Of a stretch of 47,320 bases of DNA, positions 31,468 through 39,602 are shown piece by piece. A program made the position numbers and the translations under genes. Position 1 is the first letter of the stretch, and each line of letters starts with the position of its first letter. The stretch lies in IMG/VR virus record IMGVR_UViG_3300043496_000174, positions 1 to 47,320 of that record. The stretch is one strand, 5' to 3'. Under the pieces are notes generated by a model, which was given only the letters and a program-made list of their open reading frames with translations, was not told the origin of the DNA and searched no databases. This stretch comes from a virus.

Positions 31468-32876
31468 TCGGAAAACTCGTTTTTAAGCCTTATCCCACTG
31501 TAATGCTTGCCTTTATTGTCCGCAAACCATTTCACGCCCGGCGCGGCGCGAAGCAACCTGGTCTTGAATCCGGCGGGCGTCGCCGGCCGGCCGACCTCGC
31601 TCGCATACGATTTCCACGCCATCAAAAGCGCGCCCGCATCGACGACCCACGGGGCCTGTTTTTGCTCCCCGGCCGGCCGGTTATCCACCTCGCAGCAATC
31701 ATCGACAAACTGCTTCATCACGTCCTGCTCTTCGAAGTACTCGGCCGTCGCGGCGGCGACCGCCGGCGGTATCACCAGCCCGCCCGCCCCATTGAGGCAT
31801 TCCACGGCGCCGTCGATGATCCAGCGCATGATCGCCGGCCCCTCGGCATTGACCAGCACGTCGTGATAGCGCGGCACCCGCTCGCTCTCGGGGATCATAT
31901 AATCCAGATGCACCATCAGGAACCGGCGCACGATGCCCGGATCCACATCGCGCAGGTTCGGCATGTAATTACCGGTGATGGTCAGCGAGCATTGCACCCG
32001 TGACGTCGCGAAATTCTGGTGCATGAAGCGCGCCGATATCTCATCCTCGCCGGTCACCATCTTCAGCTTCGCCATGTCGAAAGTCGTATTATCTGGCGCT
32101 TCCACGGCGAACGCCATCGGCGCTGATATCGCCCGCGCCAGGCCGGCTGGGTGCTGCGCCGAACGCTGCTGCAGGAACGTGTCGATATCCACCCGGACAC
32201 AATAGTCCCCCACCAGCCGGGCGATCGTATCGACAAGCGTGTTCTTGCCGTTGGCCCCAAGCCCGTAGATGAACACCAGCCGCTGGTACACCACCTCGGC
32301 GACCAGGCTGATGCCGAACCACAATTGCAGGAATTTCTGCAGCTTCTTGTCGCCGCGCGTGATCTTGTCCAGGAATTCCAGCCACAGCTTCGCCTTCGTA
32401 CCCTTGGGATCGATCGGCCACCGCGTCACACGCGTGATCATATCCGTTGCCACCCCGGCCTTGAGCTTGCCGGTGCGCAGGTCGACAACACCATTCGGCG
32501 CCGCCACCAGGTATGGGTCCCTGTTCCAATGGTCGCGCGTCACCGCCAGGCGCGCATCGGTGCGCATGATCTTCTCGATGCTCGCCATCATCTTGGCGCT
32601 CAGCATCTGCCGCTTCTGCCCGATCTTCATCGTATCCCGGCGCCGCTCGACGATCTTGCCGAGAAACACCTTGACCATCGTATCGACGGCGACCTGGGCC
32701 AGTTTGCCGCCGGCCCAGATATTGCCGGTCCAATTGAACCAGCCCTTGTGGTCGAGGTCATATCGGAGATTGTGCACCGCGATTCCGGCGAGCGCGAAGG
32801 CGATGGTCTGTTCGAAAGTGTCGGACTGACCGAGTTGATTCAGCACCTGGTCGAGGATCTTGTCGGCTGCGGTCAT
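31464..32876 (-). CDS. SF3 / D5-type replicative helicase (primase-helicase C-terminal part)
   Basis: This encodes 470 aa. The N-terminal 190 residues resemble the D5_N region of phage and plasmid primase-helicases (GWFNWTGNIWAGGK, PYLVAAPNGVVDLRTGKL). The helicase core has Walker A GANGKNT at residues 207-213, an SF3 sensor (SLTITGNYMP) and the arginine-finger segment VRRF. It unwinds DNA as a hexamer. The primase domain normally fused to its N-terminus is in the preceding gene, so this is a split primase-helicase. The origin-like iterons lie at its 3' end. It overlaps the primase gene by 4 bp (ATGA). Confidence 0.9.
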   Translation of the reverse strand: MTAADKILDQVLNQLGQSDTFEQTIAFALAGIAVHNLRYDLDHKGWFNWTGNIWAGGKLAQVAVDTMVKVFLGKIVERRRDTMKIGQKRQMLSAKMMASIEKIMRTDARLAVTRDHWNRDPYLVAAPNGVVDLRTGKLKAGVATDMITRVTRWPIDPKGTKAKLWLEFLDKITRGDKKLQKFLQLWFGISLVAEVVYQRLVFIYGLGANGKNTLVDTIARLVGDYCVRVDIDTFLQQRSAQHPAGLARAISAPMAFAVEAPDNTTFDMAKLKMVTGEDEISARFMHQNFATSRVQCSLTITGNYMPNLRDVDPGIVRRFLMVHLDYMIPESERVPRYHDVLVNAEGPAIMRWIIDGAVECLNGAGGLVIPPAVAAATAEYFEEQDVMKQFVDDCCEVDNRPAGEQKQAPWVVDAGALLMAWKSYASEVGRPATPAGFKTRLLRAAPGVKWFADNKGKHYSGIRLKNEFSE

Positions 32877-33835
32877 TGCTCAAATGCCTCCATCATCTTG
32901 AGAATATCGGCGAGACTACCATCGTCGATGGTCTGCTGCGCATCGACCGGATGGTGCGATCGGCCAGTCTTGAAATCGTGCACGCAGACCCGATCGAAGC
33001 GCGAAATGCTGACATTGCAGCGCAGCGAACCCTCACTGAAGCGATCGCCGGTGAACGACCCCGTCACCTTGATCTGGCGCCCGTCCTTGACCCTGGCGGC
33101 GCGCGCCGCCGATTCGAGCGAAGCCAGGTCATAGTCCACGCCATCGCCGCGGAACACCATTTCGGGGGTGAGATCGAACACATGCTCGACCTTATGCTCG
33201 CCGCCGCGCGTGTACTCATCGAAATGCCAGCCGCGCTCCTTGAACAGCGCCTCGGCCGTGTTGACGATATGCAGCACGGCATCGAAGGTGATCACCGGTA
33301 AGCTATCCAGCCGCGCGTTGGCCGGCGACCGGCCATCCGGCCAGTCATACCAACTCAGCACCTCCCCAGTCTTGTCGTCAGTCTTATGCGGCCCGAAGGC
33401 GCCGAACTGCTTGCCGCCGCCGCCGCCGGCAAACACCTCGACCGCCGACCACTGCGGCTTGGCCACCGAAACATCCGGCGCCCACCGGCGCGTTGCGATT
33501 CGGTGAAACGCATCACCCGCGAAACGCAAAAAGAACGCCACCTTCGGCGCCTTGCCGATGCGGCGTAGCGCCCCTGGCGGGGCCATAGACGCGATTTCAT
33601 CGGCGAGGCCAGCATCCAGCACATCGACATCGATAACGATCAGCGGAGGCGCCACACGCAGGCCTATGGCAGGCCACTTGCCAGACCGCGCCCACAACCG
33701 AACCTGGCGCTCGGTGACGGCCACGCTCGGCCAGCCCTTGAGCATGCAACGCTTGTCGAGATTGGGGATCGGAACGTAGCCGTTCGCAAACACTTGCGGA
33801 AACAGCCGTTGGACCTTATCACTTGGCCTGTGCAT
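32873..33835 (-). CDS. Bifunctional primase-polymerase (AEP family)
   Basis: This encodes 320 aa from an ATG with AAAGGAAC upstream. Features of the prim-pol fold are KGWPSVAVTERQVRLWAR, the metal-binding motif VIDVD at residues 67-71, and VEVFAGGGGGKQFGAFG near residues 130-150 as the nucleotide site. Such archaeo-eukaryotic type primases make primers and can extend them. The last 120 residues are a separate acidic or helical region. The gene is uncoupled from its helicase partner, which follows with a 4-bp overlap. A rightward-reading terminator hairpin lies just upstream. Confidence 0.85.
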   Translation of the reverse strand: MHRPSDKVQRLFPQVFANGYVPIPNLDKRCMLKGWPSVAVTERQVRLWARSGKWPAIGLRVAPPLIVIDVDVLDAGLADEIASMAPPGALRRIGKAPKVAFFLRFAGDAFHRIATRRWAPDVSVAKPQWSAVEVFAGGGGGKQFGAFGPHKTDDKTGEVLSWYDWPDGRSPANARLDSLPVITFDAVLHIVNTAEALFKERGWHFDEYTRGGEHKVEHVFDLTPEMVFRGDGVDYDLASLESAARAARVKDGRQIKVTGSFTGDRFSEGSLRCNVSISRFDRVCVHDFKTGRSHHPVDAQQTIDDGSLADILKMMEAFEQ

Positions 33836-33878
33836 GAGCGGTTCCTTTGGCGAGGGTTGTGATTGTGCGTTTCAAATC

Positions 33879-33919
33879 GGCCGGGCGCGTTGACGGACGC
33901 GACCCGGCCTTTTGTGTTT
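33879..33919 (+). terminator. Intrinsic terminator reading rightward (antisense to flanking genes)
   Basis: GGCCGGGCGCG pairs with CGCG-A-CCCGGCC (one bulge) and is followed by TTTTGTGTTT on the plus strand. It therefore stops rightward, not leftward, transcription. Flanking genes run leftward, so it may block stray transcripts entering the rightward early operon. Confidence 0.6.
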
Positions 33920-33925
33920 AGGCGG

Positions 33926-34213
33926 CTACCCGATTAGAGTCGACAGCCAATCCGCCAGCTCCAGTTCACTTCTGACAACAACCACATTTGCCCCCGCCGC
34001 GCGGTACGCCGCATGCAGCTCGACCTGGTGTTTCGACAGCTTTCCGCCTCGCGGCCGCTTGGTCTCGATCAGATATGTCACGCCGTTCAGCACGGCGATG
34101 CGATCGAAGAAGCCGCGCCGCGAAAGTGACGTCACCTTGTCGATCACACCGCCGCGTGCCAGGATGGCTTTGACAACCGCATTCTCGATAACTGATTCCC
34201 TGGGGCCAACCAA
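33926..34213 (-). CDS. VRR-NUC domain nuclease
   Basis: This encodes 95 aa from a TTG at 34213, the only start in frame, with AAGGAG eight bases upstream. The domain shows IENAVVKAILARGG, then FFDRIAVLNGVTYLIETKRPRG, where Asp and Glu-x-Lys are the PD-(D/E)XK catalytic set, and VVVVRSELELADWL at the end. Stand-alone VRR-NUC proteins cut branched or flapped DNA in phages. Its start codon touches that of the divergent DUF2800 gene at 34214, and its ribosome-binding site lies inside that gene. It heads the leftward replication operon. Confidence 0.85.
   Translation of the reverse strand: MVGPRESVIENAVVKAILARGGVIDKVTSLSRRGFFDRIAVLNGVTYLIETKRPRGGKLSKHQVELHAAYRAAGANVVVVRSELELADWLSTLIG
34170..34198 (+). 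promoter_or_regulatory. Possible rightward early promoter
   Basis: TTGACA (34170-34175) is a perfect -35, followed after 17 bp by TGATTC (34193-34198), a weak -10. It lies inside the VRR-NUC gene and points at the DUF2800 start, giving a very short leader of about 10 nt. Confidence 0.3.
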
Positions 34214-35449
34214 ATGTCATCTCCTTCTCGCCATTCCAGCGTCGTCGGCGGCTCGACCGCCGCGCGCGTCATCAATTGCCAAGGTAGCGTCGCCATCCTT
34301 CAATCGCTACCGAAACAAATCAACACGACGTCCGAATATGCCGAGGAAGGCACCGACCTCCATACGTTGATATCGGCAATGATCGACAGCGACGGCGCCA
34401 CATTTCCGGTTCCCGGCGAAACGGTGATCGGCACCACGCTGATCACCCAGGAGCTGATGCACGACTGCGTCCAGCCGTGCTGGGAATACTGGCTCGACCT
34501 GCGCGCGCCGCTCGACGAGGTGGCGACCGAGGTCGAGGCGCCGTTCCCCGGCATCCCCGGCGCCTTCGGCACTTGTGACCTGTCCGGCCGATCGGAAAAG
34601 CTCAACACCACCTGGCTGACGGACTGGAAGATGGGTGCCGGCGTCGGCGTTTCCGCCTCTTACCCCGACCCCGACGACGACCGCTACATCATCATCAACG
34701 AGCAACTTCTGTTCTACGCCTGCTGCCTGCGGGCGCTGTTCCCGGACTGGTTTCCGGCCGATGTGAAAATCGTGCTGACCATCGTCCAGCCGCGGCATCA
34801 GGACCCGGCGCAGCGTACCAGTACGGTCGAGGTCGAGAATGCCGACCTCGACGCCTTCGAAGCCGACCTGCAACAGGCCGTGAAGACCGCGCAGCAGCCG
34901 AAGGCGCCGATGAAGATCGGGCCGTGGTGCCGCTTCGCCGCCTGCAAGCCGGTATGCCCGCTGCACGACGCGCCGCTGCTCGACCTCGCGGCGATCGAGG
35001 TGCTGCCGGAAGCCGGCGCGGCGGAGCACGCCGCCGCCCTGGCGCGGGTCATGGACCTGGCCCCCTTGGCCGAGGCGATCATCGCCGAGGCGCGCAAGCA
35101 GGCGATCGAGATGCTGGAGGCCGGCAAGCCGGTGCCGGGCTGGAAATTGGTCGCCAAGCGCGGCGTCCGCAAGTGGAACCAGGACGACACCACGACGATG
35201 AAATTGCTGCGCAAGCAATACAAACTGCTCAAGCACCAAATCTACGAGGCGCCGCCACTGAAGTCGCCGGCGCAGGTCGAGAAGGTGCTGCCTAAGGGCG
35301 TCACCATCCCCAGCGAACTGGCTGCGGTGGTCTCGTCCGGCTCGACGCTGGCGCCCGACTCTGACAAGCGGCCGGCCGTTTCGGGTCGGCATGAGAATTT
35401 AGCGGACTTATTGCGCTTATCGCTTGCCAACGGCGATAACCAAGCCTAG
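34214..35449 (+). CDS. DUF2800 / Cas4-like PD-(D/E)XK nuclease
   Basis: This encodes 411 aa. The opening SPSRHSSVVGGSTAARVINC and then SEYAEEGTDLHTL are the hallmark start of DUF2800, a phage group of RecB/Cas4-type nucleases. The catalytic set is likely Glu in EVEAPFPG, Asp in GTCDLSG and Asp-x-Lys in TDWKMG. A late cysteine cluster (CRFAACKPVC) could bind an iron-sulfur centre as in Cas4. It probably processes DNA ends in replication or recombination. It is the first gene of the rightward arm and abuts the VRR-NUC start. Confidence 0.8.
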   Translation: MSSPSRHSSVVGGSTAARVINCQGSVAILQSLPKQINTTSEYAEEGTDLHTLISAMIDSDGATFPVPGETVIGTTLITQELMHDCVQPCWEYWLDLRAPLDEVATEVEAPFPGIPGAFGTCDLSGRSEKLNTTWLTDWKMGAGVGVSASYPDPDDDRYIIINEQLLFYACCLRALFPDWFPADVKIVLTIVQPRHQDPAQRTSTVEVENADLDAFEADLQQAVKTAQQPKAPMKIGPWCRFAACKPVCPLHDAPLLDLAAIEVLPEAGAAEHAAALARVMDLAPLAEAIIAEARKQAIEMLEAGKPVPGWKLVAKRGVRKWNQDDTTTMKLLRKQYKLLKHQIYEAPPLKSPAQVEKVLPKGVTIPSELAAVVSSGSTLAPDSDKRPAVSGRHENLADLLRLSLANGDNQA

Positions 35450-35504
35450 CAATGACCTGTCGCCTTCAAGGCGAAGAGCAAGCGAAACCGAAGAGGAAGC
35501 GTCC

Positions 35505-36239
35505 ATGGCCAAGAAGCCAACCAACGGGACAACTACGCAATCAACCGACATACTGCCCTGGGAAGACCCAGGCGCCAACGCCGTCGCCACCGAAGCCGAT
35601 AACCAGATGGTCGCCGAGATGCTGGCGGGGTTCAAGAACCTCGAAGGCATCAGGTCCGCCGGCGGCCTGCCGTTTCTCGGCCTCGACAAGGGCGGCAACT
35701 GGAAATACGGCCAGGACGCCACCGAGCCGGAACCTGGCGCCTATTGGGCCGTGGACACAAAGACCGCCCAGCACGGCTGGATCGCCTGGGTCGACGGCAA
35801 GGTTGCCGGCGAGCGCATGGTGTCGATCGGCGAGGAGCGCCACGCCCGCACTTCGCTCGATGCCGGCCTACCCTGGCAGGACCAGGTCGGGGTCGAGCTG
35901 GTCTGCGTGTCGGGCGAGGACAAGGGCACCAAGGTGCTGTTCAAGCACTCCAGCGTCGGCGGCGTGAAGGCTTTCATGAGCTGGAAGGATGCCGCCAAGC
36001 GGGCCATTCCGAACGACCCGGCCAAGCCGATCGCCATCGTCCAGCTCGAAACGACGTCCTACACCAACAAATACGGCAAGATCACCAACCCGGTCCTGAA
36101 GATCTGCGGCTGGGCTTCGCAGGCTATCCTCCAGGGCCAAGCGACGCCGGACGACGTCAAGCCGGCGGCGCAGCGCGCACCGAGGCCGGAGCCGGAAGTC
36201 GCGGCCGCGGGGAACCGTCGCCGCCGCGTCGGGGGCTGA
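35505..36239 (+). CDS. Putative single-stranded DNA-binding protein
   Basis: This encodes 244 aa from the ATG at 35505 with AAGAGGAA upstream; open codons further up overlap the preceding gene. The core is strand-rich (YWAVDTKTAQHGWIAWVDGK, VGVELVCVSGEDKGTKVLFK, PIAIVQLETTSYTNKYGKI), suggesting an OB-like fold. The C-terminus is Pro/Arg-rich. It lies between the nuclease and the DNA polymerase, where phages often keep a ssDNA-binding or recombination protein. No motif proves the role. Confidence 0.7.
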   Translation: MAKKPTNGTTTQSTDILPWEDPGANAVATEADNQMVAEMLAGFKNLEGIRSAGGLPFLGLDKGGNWKYGQDATEPEPGAYWAVDTKTAQHGWIAWVDGKVAGERMVSIGEERHARTSLDAGLPWQDQVGVELVCVSGEDKGTKVLFKHSSVGGVKAFMSWKDAAKRAIPNDPAKPIAIVQLETTSYTNKYGKITNPVLKICGWASQAILQGQATPDDVKPAAQRAPRPEPEVAAAGNRRRRVGG

Positions 36240-36244
36240 CCGCG

Positions 36245-36472
36245 ATGAGTGTCGCCAAGCGCATGATCGAGCATTCGTGGCTGGTCGACAACATCGACAC
36301 GCTTCTCGGCGAGGGTGACCTCGACGAAGAAGAGGACGCTGAGCTTATCGCAGCGTTCAAAACCTATCCCTGGGACCGGACGCCGGCGCAGGATGCAATT
36401 GTCGAGGACAAGATCGCTTGGGTGTACGAGCGGGTCGACGTCGCGGAGAACGGCTCTTACGGGCCTGACTGA
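36245..36472 (+). CDS. Small acidic hypothetical protein
   Basis: This encodes 75 aa, 5 bp after the previous stop. It is acidic and helical (EGDLDEEEDAELIAAFKTYPWD) and without a known motif. It is likely co-transcribed with the DNA polymerase that follows after 40 bp. Such small acidic proteins beside replication genes can act as DNA mimics or accessory subunits, which is conjecture here. Confidence 0.7.
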   Translation: MSVAKRMIEHSWLVDNIDTLLGEGDLDEEEDAELIAAFKTYPWDRTPAQDAIVEDKIAWVYERVDVAENGSYGPD

Positions 36473-36512
36473 CAGGAGGGGGCCTCGTTCGGCGGGGTCC
36501 CTTTTCATAATC

Positions 36513-38750
36513 ATGAACGTGTACTTTGATTTCGAGTCGAAATCCGGCGCCGAGGCGCCGGACCTCCGCAAGTGCGGAGCCTATCGCTATGCCAATCACG
36601 CCACGGCGCTGATCCTGTCCTACGCGATCGACGACGGGCCGGTGCGGGTTGTCCACAACAATGGCGCGCCTCTGTGCTGGGCCGACCTCCCCGAATTGCA
36701 CGACATTTTCGACGCGGCGACGTTCATTGCCTGGAATGCCGGCTTCGACCGCGCCATCTGGAACTACGCGCTGCTGGATTCGCCCTTCCTCGCCCCAGAG
36801 AAGGCCCGTGACGCGATGGCGGCCGCCCTGGCGAACAATCTACCGCCCGACCTCGAACGCGCTTCCACGACGCTTACAGGCAGCGGCAAGATGAAGGACG
36901 GCAAGCGGCTGATCGGCCGATTCTGCGCGCACGACTCGGCGCCGATCGAAACTGACGAAGACCGCGAGGATTGGATCAAGTTCGTCACCTACGCCGCAAT
37001 CGACACGAAGCGGCTGCGCGACAATTGGAAGCGCCTGCGGCCGCTGCCGGATGAGGAGTGGGCCGTCTACGTCGCCAACGAAGCTGTGAATGACCTGGGG
37101 ATACCGATCGACCTGGTCTATGTCGAGAAGGCCGCGGCGCTCGCCGCCCAGGACCTCGGCCGCACCAATGCCCGGCTCGCGGAGATCACCGGCGGGGATG
37201 TCATCTCGGTCTACGAGCATGCGCGCATCGCCAGCTGGGTCTACAACCGCCTCGACGACCCCGAAGCCCGCGAGATCCTGGTGACCTACACCGCCGATGC
37301 GGAAACCGAGGAATTCGAAGGCGAGGCGGAAGAGGCCCCCAAACAGACGACCGTGCTGTCGTGCCGGCGCACCAATGTCGTCCGGCTGCTGGACTATCTG
37401 CAAAGCAAGGGCGGCGCCGACCCGGCCTTGATCGAAGTGCTGCAGCTGCGCGAATTCGGTGCCGGTTCCGCCCCGAAAAAGTTCAAGGCGATCCTCGACC
37501 AGCACATTGGCGGCCGGCTTTACGGTCAGTTTCTGTTCAACGGCGCGCATTCCGGAAGATTCAGCGGCAAAGGCGTCCAGCCGCAGAATCTCACACGCTC
37601 GATCCTCGGCGAAAGCAAGGACGACGATTACGGAAAGTTCGAGGCGCCGACCGTGGACCTGATTGCTGACGGCTGCGACCTGGAAACGCTCGCCGCGCAC
37701 GGGCTGGGTGAGCCGCCCGCGAAGAAGCTGGCCCTGGTGGTTCGGCCCGCGGTGATGGCGCCGATCGGCCGGACGCTGGTCAAGGCGGACTATTCGCAGA
37801 TCGAGGCGCGGGTGTTGCCGTTCCTCACCGGCGGCACGATCGACAGCATGCCGCTATTGGCGGCATTCCAGCGATCGGACACCGACCCGACCGCCCCCGA
37901 CCTCTACCGTGTCACTGCCGCAGCCATGCTGCACAAGCGGGCGGAAGACATCGGCACGGCCGAGCGCCAACGAGGGAAAGTCGCGATCCTGGCGTGCGGG
38001 TTCCAGGGCGGAAAGAACGCGCTGATGTCGATGGCGACCAATTACGGCATGTATCTGTCGCCGGCCGAGGCGCAAATCATCGTCGACCAGTGGCGCGCGG
38101 CGAACCTTTGGGCCGATAAACTGTGGGGCAAGCACAGCAAGGACGTATCCTACGGCCTCTATGGCGCCGCCTGCCGCGCCGTGCAGGCGCCAGGCTCGGG
38201 ACAACGGGCCGGCAGGATCCTGTTCACTTTCGCCAAGAACTATCTCGGCGGCTCGCTGCTGATGATGCTGCCGAGCGGCCGTATCATGACCTACCCCTGG
38301 TGCAAGTTCCGTGATTACGAGATCAAGGACAAGGTCACCAAAGCCGTGGTCGATGTCCGCCACGGCCTGACCTTCCGGCGCACGTCCGGCATTGTCGCGC
38401 TCTATGGCGGCCGCTTCGCCGAGAACGCCACCCAGGCGGCTGCCGCCGACCTGCTGCGCGATTCCATCGTCGAGGCGCGGAGCCAAGGCCTGCCATTGGT
38501 CATGCACGCCCATGATGAGCTTGTTATTGAGCCGGAAGAATCGGAGGCGGAGGAAATGACCGCGCGGCTCGAATCCATCATGAAGCGCGAACGTCCGTGG
38601 ACGGCTGGCCTGCCGCTCGCCGTCGACCTCACCGAGCGGTTCTACTATTCCGCCTGCAAAGTCCCGAAGAAGCGATTGGCGTTGCCATCCCAGGCTGTTA
38701 GCTTTGCTAAACAGCCTGGAGAAAACCATGTCGTCGCGACGCAAGCTTAA
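36513..38750 (+). CDS. DNA polymerase, family A with 3'-5' exonuclease
   Basis: This encodes 745 aa from the ATG at 36513; upstream open codons belong to another frame. The exonuclease domain has MNVYFDFES (Asp6, Glu8), AWNAGFDRAIWN and YAAIDTKRL. The polymerase domain shows motif A LVKADYSQIEARVLPF, motif B RQRGKVAILACGFQGGKNAL, and motif C MHAHDELVIE with catalytic Asp. Motif B has GFQGG in place of the usual F/Y-G, a variant seen in phage-type polymerases. It replicates the phage genome. The next gene starts inside its 3' end. Confidence 0.95.
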   Translation: MNVYFDFESKSGAEAPDLRKCGAYRYANHATALILSYAIDDGPVRVVHNNGAPLCWADLPELHDIFDAATFIAWNAGFDRAIWNYALLDSPFLAPEKARDAMAAALANNLPPDLERASTTLTGSGKMKDGKRLIGRFCAHDSAPIETDEDREDWIKFVTYAAIDTKRLRDNWKRLRPLPDEEWAVYVANEAVNDLGIPIDLVYVEKAAALAAQDLGRTNARLAEITGGDVISVYEHARIASWVYNRLDDPEAREILVTYTADAETEEFEGEAEEAPKQTTVLSCRRTNVVRLLDYLQSKGGADPALIEVLQLREFGAGSAPKKFKAILDQHIGGRLYGQFLFNGAHSGRFSGKGVQPQNLTRSILGESKDDDYGKFEAPTVDLIADGCDLETLAAHGLGEPPAKKLALVVRPAVMAPIGRTLVKADYSQIEARVLPFLTGGTIDSMPLLAAFQRSDTDPTAPDLYRVTAAAMLHKRAEDIGTAERQRGKVAILACGFQGGKNALMSMATNYGMYLSPAEAQIIVDQWRAANLWADKLWGKHSKDVSYGLYGAACRAVQAPGSGQRAGRILFTFAKNYLGGSLLMMLPSGRIMTYPWCKFRDYEIKDKVTKAVVDVRHGLTFRRTSGIVALYGGRFAENATQAAAADLLRDSIVEARSQGLPLVMHAHDELVIEPEESEAEEMTARLESIMKRERPWTAGLPLAVDLTERFYYSACKVPKKRLALPSQAVSFAKQPGENHVVATQA

Positions 38751-39009
38751 GCCTTTCACTGCAACGCATCTTAACGGCGCCGGCTACGCCATGATCATGC
38801 GCGAACTCGGCTACGACCACGCCCGCATTGCCGCCGCCCTGGGGGTCACCCGGTGGACGTCGATCGCCTGGAAGATGGGCCGCCGCAACATCTCGCCGCT
38901 GGCCGAGAAAGCCATCCACGGCCTGCTCCTGGCCCGCTATGCCGGCGACCTGGCGCAGGCCGAGGTCGAGCGCGTAATAAATCGCGCCAAACAGCGCGGC
39001 AGGGCTTGA
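38728..39009 (+). CDS. Helix-turn-helix DNA-binding protein, Cro-like
   Basis: This encodes 93 aa from an ATG with CTGGAG upstream, overlapping the polymerase end. Residues 20-55 (YAMIMRELGYDHARIAAALG, then VTRWTSIAWKMGRRNISPLAEK) form a clear helix-turn-helix of the Cro/CI type. A basic tail (VINRAKQRGRA) follows. The gene lies directly upstream of a promoter with a 7-bp inverted repeat (39012-39029), so it is a strong candidate for the protein that binds that site and its second copy at 39973-39990. Confidence 0.75.
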   Translation: MSSRRKLKPFTATHLNGAGYAMIMRELGYDHARIAAALGVTRWTSIAWKMGRRNISPLAEKAIHGLLLARYAGDLAQAEVERVINRAKQRGRA

Positions 39010-39034
39010 TTAGTGGACATAGGTCCACTACCTA
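39006..39034 (+). promoter_or_regulatory. Promoter P1 with operator-like inverted repeat
   Basis: TTGATT (39006-39011), a 17-bp spacer and TACCTA (39029-39034) form a sigma70-type promoter. The spacer holds a perfect inverted repeat AGTGGAC-ATAG-GTCCACT (39012-39029). The predicted +1 at about 39041 is exactly the first base of the closing stem of the structured RNA. Confidence 0.75.
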
Positions 39035-39040
39035 GTTTGT

Positions 39041-39294
39041 TGTGCAAGGGAGAGTACAGAGCCGAAATCAAGGGAAAGCAGGCGCGCCCCCGAGGCGGAC
39101 GAAAGAAAGTAGCGAGCGATTCCCGAAGGCTTCACGCCGTTAGTAGGGACGGGTTACCCGGTAGCGAAACGAGTAGTCGGGATCACGGTGGAATTAAAAG
39201 GCGGGCGAGTAAAGCCACCCTACCGACACTTTAGCTGGGTGGTATCGCCGACGAACTGCTGAACGAATTGGCTACGCAGCCACTCTCTTGCACA
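39041..39294 (+). ncRNA. Structured RNA of about 254 nt, unknown class
   Basis: A 12-bp closing stem pairs 39041-39052 (TGTGCAAGGGAG) with 39283-39294 (CTCTCTTGCACA, one G-U pair). Inside, clear hairpins are CGCC-CCCGA-GGCG (39085-39097), CGGG-TTA-CCCG near 39150-39160, CCACCC/GGGTGG (39226-39242) and TGGCT/AGCCA (39269-39282). There is no credible coding frame: the open frames lack starts or show codon use unlike the neighbours. It has its own promoter, P1. I match it to no known RNA class. It could be a free RNA or a long 5' leader for the gene at 39323. Confidence 0.65.
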
Positions 39295-39322
39295 CCGAAT
39301 TTAAGGGAACAGGATCCTCAAA

Positions 39323-39523
39323 ATGACCTACGACGACAACGACGCCGCCATCGACGCCTGGAACAACGGCGCCATCGACGGCATCCGCGGCAACGCTCAA
39401 GCCAGCGACGATCGTGATTACCTGCACGGCTACATTCACGGCGCCGAACAGCGCAAGGTCCGCCCGGTCATGCCGGTGCGGCCCGAGGGCTACTACCACA
39501 GCGCCCCCGAGGTGCTAGGATGA
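39323..39523 (+). CDS. Small protein, RMF-like spacing of glycines
   Basis: This encodes 66 aa with AGGA about nine bases upstream. The pattern AAIDAWNNGAIDGIRGNAQ followed by YLHGYIHGAEQRK is that of small two-helix proteins such as ribosome modulation factor, with A-x-x-x-G-x-x-D-G repeats. The similarity is short and I do not claim the function. It lies downstream of the structured RNA and is probably on the same transcript from P1. Confidence 0.6.
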   Translation: MTYDDNDAAIDAWNNGAIDGIRGNAQASDDRDYLHGYIHGAEQRKVRPVMPVRPEGYYHSAPEVLG

Positions 39524-39534
39524 CCACATCCGTA

Positions 39535-39602
39535 GGGGATAGGGGATGCTAAAGCTCACCCAGCTACCCTCGTCCCCGACAAGCGCAGCCGGACAGACTG
39601 CG
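39535..39602 (+). promoter_or_regulatory. Two structured hairpins in an intergenic leader
   Basis: The first hairpin (39535-39577) pairs GGGGATAGGG with CCCT-C-GTCCCC, one bulged base, and an inner GCT/AGC. The second (39584-39602) pairs CGCAG with CTGCG and is followed by TTTCCCC, resembling a weak terminator. Both lie within the 114-bp gap before the gene at 39638, which suggests attenuation. Confidence 0.5.

Noticed and set aside
39013-39234. Small open frame inside the structured RNA (73 codons)
   Set aside because: The ATG lies inside the promoter spacer, upstream of the predicted transcript start, and codon use differs from real genes here. RNA stems explain the sequence better.
39113-39259. 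Another open frame in the structured RNA with a protein-like look (GYPVAKRVVGITVELKGGRV)
   Set aside because: It has no ATG near its beginning and uses many A/T-ending codons unlike this phage. It could be a remnant of a gene, but I cannot support it.
39041-39294. Structured RNA as group I or II intron, RNase P or tmRNA
   Set aside because: The conserved cores I would expect (group I P7/S pairing, group II domain V, RNase P CR-I, tRNA-like T arm) are not visible, and the element does not interrupt a gene.
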